From contig NC_136003.1 of the NCBI RefSeq assembly GCF_048128805.1, positions 24,564,340 through 24,628,339 on the forward strand: DNA of 64,000 bases, given 5' to 3'. Made by a program: the position numbers and the translations under genes. Below, in pieces: positions 22,303-32,609 of this stretch. Positions within the stretch are counted from its first letter, which is position 1. Each line of letters starts with the position of its first letter. This DNA is from Centroberyx gerrardi (lineage: Eukaryota; Chordata; Actinopteri; Beryciformes; Berycidae). The notes beneath the pieces were generated by a model that saw only the letters and a list, made by a program, of their open reading frames with translations, was not told the DNA's origin and made no database searches.

Positions 22303-25189
22303 CATCTACCATCCTACATCATACATATACATACTACATATACAGTATATAAAAAGGAAGGCCAATGGATTTTGGGGGTCTAAGAGAAAGCCAACAAGTC
22401 ACCATTTAAAGTAGTTGAATAATTATAAATACTATTTCCTTGCATGGTTTATGCAGAAATTGGGTGTAGGAAAAGTCATGGAGGGACATGTTGAAAACTA
22501 TGATATTTTAATTCTAAAATTCAAAACAGCTGTCAACTTTCTAGTGTTAATCTGAATTTAAACAGAGGACAAAAAAATCTCTCCTGCTCCTGTTTCAATC
22601 CAATAACAAACAAGTAACATGACCGTACTCTGCTCTGGGGACATTTTGGTGTTAATGTGATTAATACAGGATGGGTACATCCGATACATTCAATTACACT
22701 GTGCTGATACAGTCATTTAAGTAGGCTATTCAACAGTGAACGGTACAGTTAAGTAACCGGAGCTGTACTGAGATCTGATCTCTTACCAAGAGATTAAGAG
22801 CACTAGAGCCACTGCCACTCATCTGAGCGGGGCGAGGGTTGCAGACAGGGAAGGGTGTGGCCTGAGGTCGACTGATTTCATCACTTACTTCACTGTAGAG
22901 CTTTACCTACCTACCTCCAGTTTGCAGGGAGCGCTGCTGTTCAACACACTAACACACACAGGGCCAAAGCAAACTCCAAGTCCAGTTTTATACATAAGCA
23001 CAGATTTAGGGGTGGCCATGACACATGATGTTTTGACCAATAATATATTGTTATGCTGATAGATATCAAATTTCATATTTGCCTGATATAATTTTATATA
23101 TAGTTTGCTTGATATTTGAATGCAGTGTTTTGTTGTGATATGAATTCCTATGAAGGCTTATTCACTGTGAAAAACAAATCAAACTTACATAGCCTACTTT
23201 CCCCAAAATATCCTATGACTCATTAAGTAAACATTATTTAATGAAAGAGTGCCCTCCAATGACATCAATGGGAGACACATTTTATCCGACTGACTCTTCT
23301 CTAAAGCATTTTTAAGGGCAAAAGCAACAAGTCAGTTCAACCTTGAGATTAAAATTTCTGGACTATTAGCAAAGAAATTATATTATACAGCCTACAAGTG
23401 AAAATATGAGTGTGGGATTTAGGCCTACTGTGAAGTGCAGACCAGCACAGGACGCATCTCTAGTGAAAGCACTGCATTGATACTGTTTACAAAACATGTT
23501 GTACAATTTCAGCTGGGATTATTTCTCCAAAAGAGTTGTGTCATTTGTCTGATAATAATATCAAAGGATCAATAAAGTACTTCTACTACAATCTAAAATG
23601 TAGGCTATCATTATTTATTTATTTATAGCATAAAGCAACTCTGAATAGCAGAAGTACAGTATACAGAAGTTTGTAGTAGAGGTAACATAACATCCCCAGA
23701 CTAACATTAACTGCAAATGTTTAAATTTCAAGTTGAAACAGCTTAATATGAAACAAACAATGTTGTACTTCAAATAGCTTTATAGGATACATCATTTGAT
23801 GTGACAATGTTTACCAGTCAGCATCAGCAAAACTAGATATGGGGCTGCCTTGGCTGCATTAGCTAACGTTAACATCGGCAAACAGACTCACTGCTGTTTG
23901 GCAGTTGAGTTCAACAGTAATGACAAGTTGGCGTTTAGATTCGACTCATTTGACGTCATAGTTATACGTATGTCTGACGAGGAGCCTGTGCGTGCTCGAA
24001 ACGTCAGCAGTGTAAAGTAAACCGTGGGAGCGCACCTACAAACTAGCGACAAATTGCAGCATTAAAAAAAATACCTGAGTTCATTGATGGTCAGTGGGGC
24101 ATGTCTTTAATGTTTGTCTGGTCTGTCAGACGGGTAGGCCAGCAGATAGCTGGGAGAGGCAGCAGTGTTGATTTGGGTATGATTAGAGTTTGATATTTCG
24201 GAGAAAAGCTAGTAATAATCAATATCGGAGCAAAATTATTAGGCTATCAAGAACATTAGAAGTCACTTTAATATCAACTGACCTCTGGGGTGGCAGGTGG
24301 GATGGTATAAGACTTTTTGGTAGGCTGACACCCTAAACGTTAACATTTGATGTAAGTTATTGTAGTCTACCAGATTTATTTTAGAGCTAATTTTCATCTG
24401 CAGTCCCTGGGGGTCTGTGTTTCTAAGGAAAATTTAATTGGGAGTCACTGACATCAAAATGTTTGGGGAACCCCTGATTTAGATGATAAGTTTATGACAT
24501 AGGCTAGGCTATTTTCTGCAGTTTCTCAGCCATTACTTGGTGTTAGTTCTTATTCCCATACTAGTAAGTGTGAACAGACATTTAATGTCTTGGGCCACAG
24601 AGTGAGGAGAGAGACAAATGGACAAATGACGTTTAATCGTTTACAGTGGTGAGACAATTAAACAGATTTGAAACTCTTATAATCTCTGTATTTGTTGTGT
24701 AAACACTCCGTCTTGTGTGATAGAGACACATTGCCCTCTGCTGAGCCAATAGCTGTATCGCAGTTACAACAGGTTGAACACTGACAGGATAAAACCGAAT
24801 GTAAGGCGAATTTGCCTTTAAGAGTGTAGGCTACAATTTGTACTATTGGTCACTTTTAGTACTGGAGCTCCCATTATGCAGCCTTTAGGCCACAGCTATG
24901 GGTTAATAAACTTTTATCAAGATAGCAGACATCATTTCAAATTGTCTGGTATATGACTTGCCATTAAGTCTTTATGTGTATTTTCAGCAGCCCTTATATA
25001 TTGTAGCCTATCATATTATCACAGGCCTGGCTGTACTGTAGATAAAGACATTTTGGGAAACAACAACAATTGTATTTTATTTTTTCATTTACTACAGATT
25101 CCCTCTGAAACATATTGACATTTTCGTCAGTAAGGATTTTATTTAGAAAGTTATGGGCAAAAGTTAGCTGACTTAACACTGGTATAAAT

Positions 25190-25417
25190 TAGTTGGCTTC
25201 CAGCAAGCAGGAACATGTGTTGGCTTGTCCTTGTTTCACGTTTGTTTGCACACAGCTTAACATGGCAATTAGGGTAATTATTTTCAGCTGCACTTCTTCA
25301 GCTCTCCTTTTCTTCTTGAGATTCCAAAGTGTTTCGGCAATCAATTAGGCGACTGCTGTCATAGCCTAATTGATTGATTTGTGACTGGACGCTGCCAATT
25401 AACCACACCCAAGAGGC
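25190..25417 (+). promoter_or_regulatory. upstream region of the p43-like gene with clustered TAATTG/TAATTA sites
   Basis: Within about 140 bases there are five TAATTG or TAATTA hexamers on either strand: 25266-25271, 25275-25280, 25342-25347, 25367-25372 and 25396-25401. A related TAGTTG lies at 25190-25195, and an E-box CAGCTG at 25285-25290. TAATTG/TAATTA is the published core for the oocyte homeodomain factor NOBOX and for other homeodomain proteins. A CCAAT sequence is at 25395-25399. Binding is inferred only from sequence. Confidence 0.45.
25338..25376. repeat. perfect 13-bp inverted repeat in the promoter
   Basis: CAATCAATTAGGC at 25338-25350 and its exact reverse complement GCCTAATTGATTG at 25364-25376, separated by 13 bases. 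Each arm holds one CTAATTG. The repeat ends about 40 bases before the TATA box. Confidence 0.9.
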
Positions 25418-25425
25418 TATAAGAG
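25418..25425 (+). promoter_or_regulatory. TATA box of the p43-like gene
   Basis: TATAAGAG, 79 bases before the start codon. Transcription would be expected to begin near 25450, giving a 5' UTR of about 50 bases with no intervening ATG. Confidence 0.6.
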
Positions 25426-25496
25426 AGGCTGACAAAAGCGACCGTCTTTCCATTATATTTTAGGTAGATAGAGAAGTGTTGAGGTATCAGAGGAAA

Positions 25497-28400
25497 ATGA
25501 ATGGTGTGCACAGTGTGAAACCGGCCCCTGTTCCGCGACTGCAGCTGTTCAACTGCACCCATGTCGACTGTGGTGCGACTTTCACACGGCAGTGGAGACT
25601 GAAGGAGCACGAGACGGTGCACACTGGAGCGGTAAGGGGAACACAATCAACAGGGCCTAGCATGTTTGAGGAAAAAACGGTAACATTGTAACTGTCGACT
25701 TTAATAGTAGACCTAGGCTATAGCTGCGCACATTTCTTGCCAAGTAACCCATGTTTCGCACAGTATTTCAAATGTAGATCTAAAATGCTTTACGCTAATG
25801 CATGTTGAGACAATTTACTGAATGAAAAATATCCCCAGCGTCCAATTCAGTGCGAAGTTGCCGATTGTGGTCGTCGTTTCTCACGAAAATCCCACCTGAC
25901 CCGCCACGTTCGTCAGCACACCGGGGTCAAGCAATTCAAGTAAGTGAAATTAACATGAACTTCACTGCTGTCCTTCTCAGCCACACACCTTCTCATTTTG
26001 CCCCTCTCGTCTCTGCAGATGCACCTTGGCGACTTGCGCGAAGAGTTTCTTCAATGCGGACAACTTGAAGAGACACGTGCGCTATGCCCACGGAGACAAG
26101 AACAAGCATTTCAAGGTTTGTCCAAATCCACAGGTTTGTCCACATTTTCTTGTCCACACGATGGCGCCAAAACACCGCACCGCATTGTTCAGCAGCATCT
26201 CCACAACCTTGAAGGCACACAACACAAGACTTTGGATGTTCTCAAGCGGTTTATTGTGAGTCTATCTAACCACTTCAGTGTCTTTTTCTCCCCGCAGTGC
26301 AACCAGCCAAACTGCTCCTTGACCTTCAAGAAACGCAGGTTGTTTAAACTGCACTTAAATGAACATGGAGTACCTGCTAAGTTTAAGTATGTCTACAGTA
26401 CATTGTGCCCTTCAGAAAACCACAGCATACGTGATATTGTTCTGATGCTGCTAAGTGTTTTAGACTTATACGCCTGTAGCAAACCCAGTCTGTAGTTGAT
26501 GTCTGATTTGATCTCAGGCATGTCAAGTCTACTTGTGTGAAGGACTGTCGGTAGATTATGCACTCTGGCTAGAGCAGTTTACCGCTGTAATTATGCGATC
26601 TGTGACTTGCCAATGATGGCTGGAGGGCAAGGTATTCTGACGACAGTGAATTGTTTTTTTGTTTTTTTTTGTCCCACCTTGCACCTGGTGGTGTTAGATG
26701 CTCGAAGGATGGATGCGGGGTCATGTTTGACTCTCACATCGCTCGCAAAACCCACGAGAAAAAGCATGCAGGTCGGTCCATTTCAGTCTCAGTGGGGATT
26801 CTTTCATCTTAATCCCTGCAGAATTCCTTTTATTGAAAAGGGGACATGGCTGCATTTACATGTGACCTTTTCCTACATCCAAGACACTGACTTTGCCTTT
26901 CCAAATATAGACTGACTGTATCATGGATTATATGTTGCTCCTCAAAGGGGAGCCAGCAGGGAGCCAACTGGTAATGGTGTTAACTTTATTTCCTGCTACC
27001 TTCACACCAGCCTTGTCGTTTGGTCTCTGCAGGATATCGCTGTACTCATGCCAACTGCCAGGTGCTTGAACATACCTGGGGGAAACTTCAGAAGCACATG
27101 GCCAAACACACAGGTAAAGAACATTTTGTAGTCCTAGTCCCAGAACGCTCATCAGATTTTCCTTGTGAAGCTGGTGAAAGTGACAAGATTGTATGATTTT
27201 TTTTTTTTTTTTTTTACAAGTACACCACCCTCTCCATCAGCATGGCTTCTTGGACGGTCTCTTACAAATCCCTCCCAAATCCTGCATGTCTTTACTAGTA
27301 GAAAACACTTGATCACTGTTTGCTGGTTTAGGATTACTGGTTTTATTGTACTGTCTTTTTAAAGTGATCATATGCTGCGTTCCAGCCACCTTCACCTGTA
27401 AAGTGTGCAAGAAGGAGTTTAAAAAAGTGGACGCTCTGCGCAGACACAAGCGGACCCACGCCTCGCATAAGCCTGTGCTGGTTTGCCCCAGGGCCGACTG
27501 CCAGGCCTACTTCTCTACAACCTTCAATCTCCAGCACCACATCCGCAAGGTGCACCTCGAGCTCATCAAATACAGCTGCTCTTTCCCCGACTGCCCTCGC
27601 ATGTTTGCTATGCGGGTATGTAATCTGGCCTCTCGGTCGTACCTTGTATTGGTCTGTGTGAGCCTGGAGATATATTACTACATTTTAAGATTATCTTGAC
27701 TTGGTCTGTTTCCTTGCACTCTAACACCAGTTGAATTCCCTTGTTTGTATTATGCAGTGCATTCACTTGCACCATTGATTTCTTTTCTTTTTTTTGGCAA
27801 CATTCTAGTAAATGGTATTAATGAGTTCCAGTTGGGATGCATGGCAGAGCAAATTTGTTTTCCCAATTTCCCTAATGTCCTCAACCTGAAATCTGACACT
27901 TGTTTGAATTAACTTGTCCAAACCCACGCTAATGTAAATTTATTGCGTTTCTAAAACTATTACAACATCCTCTGTTCTGCAGCATAGAAAATGGAAGCTA
28001 CTGCATTTCTGTCCATTTTACTGACATTTTCAGTTGTTGACTTGTATATTTCATTATGGCTTTGCTCTGTCCTGCAGGAGAGTATGACCAGACACCTGCT
28101 TCGCCATGACCCAAACACCAGCACTTTGAAGGTGAGCCTGGTGTTGTCAGTATCCCGTAGTGAAGAGACGTGGGGCTGGAGCCGCCAGACACCGCTGAGC
28201 TAAACCTAGCCGGCCAGGGGGACTATTGATTTTAGATCTCCCTTGAATCAGGCTTTGAACCTGTTGAAAGCCTGGCTCTCCTGTGCTTCGGGCCAAGTGA
28301 AGGAACAGTCTAGCTTGTTAGGGTGGGGGACTGCTATTTCATGTCAAAGCATATCAATTGGTCTGCTTCTCAGAAGGCTGTCTGTGCAAACTGTAGGTGG

Positions 28401-28797
28401 GCAGGCAGTTGAGATAATGGCATCAAATGTTGCAGTTCCAAACCTTTGTGCAAAAGAAACCTTTGAACCTTTTGAATATTGTACACTTAATCTGAAAACA
28501 CTTTTTAAAAATATTTAATTTAAGCAGCGGAAGCCACGGCGGTCCAAGAAGTCCTGGCAGAAGCGGCTCGATGGGCACCACCACCTGCCCCTGGTGGAGG
28601 AGGACCTGCGGCGCCTCTTCACCCTGCGCATGCGCATCTCCCGTCGCTCCAAGGTGGAGGCCGACCTCTCGGGCCTCTTCAACGAGCGCAAGATCCCCCA
28701 CTATGTTGACCCGGAAGTCAACCTGCGAAACCTGTTCGGTCTCAGACGGCCTCGCCCTGTGGAGCCCAAGCCTGAGGTCCCCCCACTTAAAGGTTAA
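25497..28797 (+). CDS. 42sp43: nine-zinc-finger 5S RNA-binding protein of the TFIIIA/p43 family
   Basis: Exons: 25497-25631, 25839-25939, 26019-26115, 26298-26386, 26698-26771, 27033-27113, 27386-27615, 28078-28131, 28528-28797. All splice sites are GT-AG and all phases agree, giving 376 residues. Nine intact C2H2 fingers start near residues 20, 50, 80, 112, 142, 169, 197, 226 and 257; finger 7 has the short C-x2-C spacing also seen in TFIIIA. The basic tail (288-376) contains [23 protein letters not shown] and [26 protein letters not shown] has nine such fingers and binds both the 5S gene and 5S RNA; p43 binds 5S RNA in the 42S storage particle of oocytes. The finger sequences and tail fit fish 42sp43 better than fish TFIIIA as I remember them; an unusual TFIIIA paralogue is the alternative. 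The ATG at 25497 (AAAATGA context) is the only upstream in-frame start. Confidence 0.88.
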
Positions 28798-29125
28798 ATG
28801 AAAATGCAAAGTAGTTCTGCATTTTGACGACGAATGTTTAGTTTGGACTTTTCTGACTTTTTTGTTCAGGTTTTGAATATGTTGCTTTAGAGAATGTGAA
28901 TGTTTGAGTTCTAGTTTGTATAGTAAAGGAAATTTGGTCTTTGTTAAGCTAGCTATTTTGTCTGTAGCTTACCCTTTGATATATTGATCTAGTTCTGAAT
29001 TTCAAAGTAATTTGAATCTTGTTGAATGTTAAGCTTTTGCAAATTTGAATGTTTGAATTCTAGTCAATAGAAAAGGATTAATGTGGGTCTTAAATGAAAA
29101 GATGACTTTTCTTTTTGGTTGACCC

Positions 29126-29131
29126 AATAAA
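29126..29131 (+). terminator. AATAAA poly(A) signal of the p43-like gene
   Basis: Canonical AATAAA in a T-rich context, about 330 bases after the stop codon, followed by GT/T-rich sequence. The 3' UTR is 28798 to about 29150. Confidence 0.75.
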
Positions 29132-29230
29132 ATATGTTTTTTGTTCAAAAACAAAGTGGTACTTGAGTGCTGTAGTTGATTTCAACTCATAATTTAGCCT
29201 TTTCAATATCAAAGTTGCTGTCAACCAAAT

Positions 29231-29386
29231 GCCGGATTTCTTTTTTGTTTAAATCTTTTTTTATTGAGGAAGCAGTCGTAAAATACATTCAGTATTACAG
29301 ATGCTTTAGAGTTAGAGACAGAACAAACAAAGGGAAAAGAAAAAACAAAACAAAGATATGTATACAACTATAAAAGCCGGATTTCT
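29231..29386 (-). mobile_element. retroposed insert flanked by an 11-bp direct repeat
   Basis: GCCGGATTTCT occurs at 29231-29241 and again, exactly, at 29376-29386, bracketing a 134-base insert. The insert is T-rich at its left end (A-rich 3' end on the minus strand), as expected for a poly(A)-primed retroposition with target-site duplication. Its source was not identified. Confidence 0.65.
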
Positions 29387-32253
29387 GTCCATCAGTGGGT
29401 CGCAGCTGCTGGAGAAGAATCAGTGCGACCTCAAGCAGGATTCAGTTCTGTCATTTTAATTTGCAAAGGAAAGAGCATCTCATAGTCTGTACACTCATAC
29501 AGCTCATACACTGATTCTCCTCCACTATTTACCTTTTTGTGCTTGCTTTGGTTGACATTTTCTGAACATGTTAGAGCTCATTGGGTTTGAACAAAGCACC
29601 GCACATGAGTAAGGGCTTAGTCACACAGCAGGCATGTCACTTGGGATGTGGGTGGACAGGACTTTGAATACAGAAAGTAGACGAGCCCCAGCTGTCAAAT
29701 CTTTCTCAAATCCTTTGCAAACCTATAGGCTATTCCAGTGTAAGATAAGGGTTTCTTGATAGTTAAACTTGAAGGGTATGGTCAGGCGAAGGATGCCGTG
29801 TGAAGTAAATTGACCAGTTTTTTCATAGCCTCCCCCCAGGATTCCAGCTCTGACACAATCTTAAACTGAATATGTAAATGTATAGATTTGTCGCCACATT
29901 TCACTGCCACTCGGATGGTTAATGACCAGATTCTGACAAATGCTGCACTGTCTGAGGCTGTAGTTTCACATTACATCTGTGGCGCAACATCTGTGTTTTA
30001 GGGTGTAAATGGATTTATGCAATTCCACTCCAATGCCTCATTGGTATTACTGGTGCATTTGAAAGAGTACCGCTTGAGCAGTCATATCACAAATTAAATA
30101 CTGAACAGTAATCACATTGAGTGCCAAATGAACAGTAAATAACATGAAGGCAAGAAATGCAGATCACTTCCTGAAGGCGATAGGCAGTTTACTGATAAAC
30201 TGGTCCACAGTGACTTTCACCTATGTGCAAGCAATCATTTTTGTAGTTATGCACTGTAGGCATAGTTTAAAATCAAATGGGTTTCACACTTAAAAGGGTC
30301 CTTTTTGTATCGTGTGTGTGTGTTTTAGTGGCTGCTTTTTTCTTGTCCTGATGGCGCAAGGCTGAGTACATTTCAAAGCCTCGGCTAAGCTCTGCAACAG
30401 CCTGTCGGTTTTCAGTTCTGTTGGTGTCATCGCTGATGTGTTTTTCTCTGCTCTGCCGAAGGTCATTCTCTAGGCTTTGCAGCCTCAGGCTACCTACTTT
30501 CTGTAACTACTATCTCTTTTGGTCCCACACATTAACCTGCCCTACATCAGCTGGATGTGAGGTGGGGGGACGGGGGCACACACAGACCAATGCAACAGAA
30601 ACAAGTGCCAAAGCAGTTGGGTGTCTGTTCCATCCATAATTATCTTGCCTGTGGTTATTGTATATTTTTTTCCTTTTGATGTAAAATGTCACTTTACAAA
30701 GGGATTAGACGTTGCCTAGCTTTGCAAGCATAATTGAAATGCACTGCAGTATTCATCAGTACAAAACTGTTAGGCTCTGATAAAAGCATTAATCAGACAT
30801 TCTGGTTGAAGTAAATGAGTGCCTCTGAATGAGATTGTTGTTAGACTGCTGCTTTGGAGATGTAAAGAGCTTTTAGGAGGCAACTGACTCAAATATCCAA
30901 TGAGTGAGAATTTGAAAGGATTGGCCTTGTTTCTATGGTGATGCAACATGCTAAACAAGTAGGAGTTTCTCTTAAATGTTGACTGTTTGTTCCTCCTCCT
31001 CCCTTGTCTTGTTTGTCTGTGGGGTATTCAGTCTAGGACACATGGGAACTTGTTTGCAGGTGTTATAAGCAGGTGTGGGAAGTATTTGAGTGACTAGATG
31101 TTCTTTGTTGACTGCAGACTTGGTAATTGTTTTCCACTAGCGCCGCTGACTCAGTGTAACAAGTCCCTTAAGAGTGACGACACAGCAGCTCTGTATCATA
31201 CAGCCTTGTTTTGGCCTGATAACTGGCAATGATATCAAACCAAGTCACATACTTGGCTAACCACACCCACACCATCTCCCTTTGGCTCTCCGCAAAGGCC
31301 ACACCAATTATCCACATACTGTGCATGACCTTTGGAATAGCATGCTGAGCTTGATTTTGCAACACTTGCATCACAGACCAGCATGAGGGGAAAAGAGCAA
31401 TTTACAATATATCCATCACAGCAAGGGAGAATGGGAAGGCAGTAGGAGACAGGGAAAAGCTCATTCCACATTCATCATCAGTCCTTTGATTAACTCCAAG
31501 GCAATTGCAGTGATGAACATTTGATGGGTAGTGAATGGATTTCCAATTGGCGTTTCATCAATACATGCCTTGCAAATGCATGGTATTGCTTGAATGGCAA
31601 AATGGAGATGGAATAATTTATCATGGCCCCACGGAAATGAGAACACTTTCTATCAGTTGCTGTTGTCTAGGGGGACAGAGACCAATACATGGGCCATCTA
31701 AGATGGATTGTGTAGGAAATTGAAATTTCTTCCTTCCTTGTTCTGAAGATGTATGAAGGTGTGGTAAAATTCAGTCACAAAGTCGTCCAACTACCCACAC
31801 AATATTTACTCTGAAATTCAATATCGACTACAAATGGGAATCTACGATGGTGAGCCATCTATTTTAGTATGTGTTCAAACTCGTATATTTGCTCTCTGAG
31901 GGCAACCACTGAAAGCTTGTCATACTGGACTGTGCGCTACACTTGGGTGATCGCAGTTTATAACAGTCCTAGATGTGTGGAATAAATTGATTGAATCATA
32001 AATTAAATGTGAGATGTCTAATTGGCTCCTGTGGTACCACTAGCACTGACCTAATGACTGTAATAAGAGTTTGATGGGGCTGAAACGGTGTCAGTCAAAG
32101 TCTAAACCCGCACTGAAAAATGGCAGTGGACATTTGTGACTCCACACCTGCTGTGGGTTTTGGCTACTGAGGCTTCTCTTAATTCTGTCCTGTGTTGGCA
32201 GTTCATTTCCAGGAACATACAGCTGTCTTGGATAGTTAACTCCCAAAATGATC

Positions 32254-32609
32254 TTAAAGCAGCACTAGACAACTTTGCTCACTGGATTGGATGTAATTTT
32301 GAAAAATTAGAATTTCAATACCCAGAAATCATGTAACGTCAGTAAACTGCACACTTATGTTTGCCAACCCGGCCGGTCTGACTGACTTATACCAAAGGGA
32401 GGAGAGAGGTGGCAAAAGATAAGTTTCTCTGGATGGAGCGCTCACTCACTGTTGTTAAGGAGACAGTTTGTATTAAGTTTTTATTCGTTATTCCTTCAGC
32501 AGAAGCGTCCATACCCGACAGAATCTACTGGGCCTCAGCTAGTAGGAACTTTGTAAGTTAGTCTAAGACTGGTGTATATTTACATAAATCTTGCCCAGTG
32601 CAGCTTTAA
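32254..32609. mobile_element. MITE with TTAA-bounded inverted ends
   Basis: The left end TTAAAGCAGCACTAGACAA and the right end in reverse complement, TTAAAGCTGCACTGGGCAA, match at 16 of 19 positions. Both ends carry TTAA, the insertion target of piggyBac-type elements. The interior of about 320 bases does not code. Confidence 0.6.

Larger units (their letters stand above)
20414..25189. other. adam11 5' flank and intergenic region
   Basis: The region is bounded by the adam11 start and the p43-like promoter; the two genes are divergent. It contains a GT microsatellite (21518-21561), a reverse-oriented retroposon 3' end (22235-22302), and a motif near 23975-24005 (GAGCCTGTGCGTGCTCGAAACG) of a kind often seen in fish interspersed repeats. 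No coding exon or RNA gene was recognised. The first few hundred bases next to adam11 are comparatively rich in CpG and may be its promoter. Confidence 0.55.

Noticed and set aside
25476..25496. N-terminal extension of the p43-like protein
   Set aside because: It would need a GTG start; the ATG at 25497 has a good context and follows a plausible short 5' UTR.
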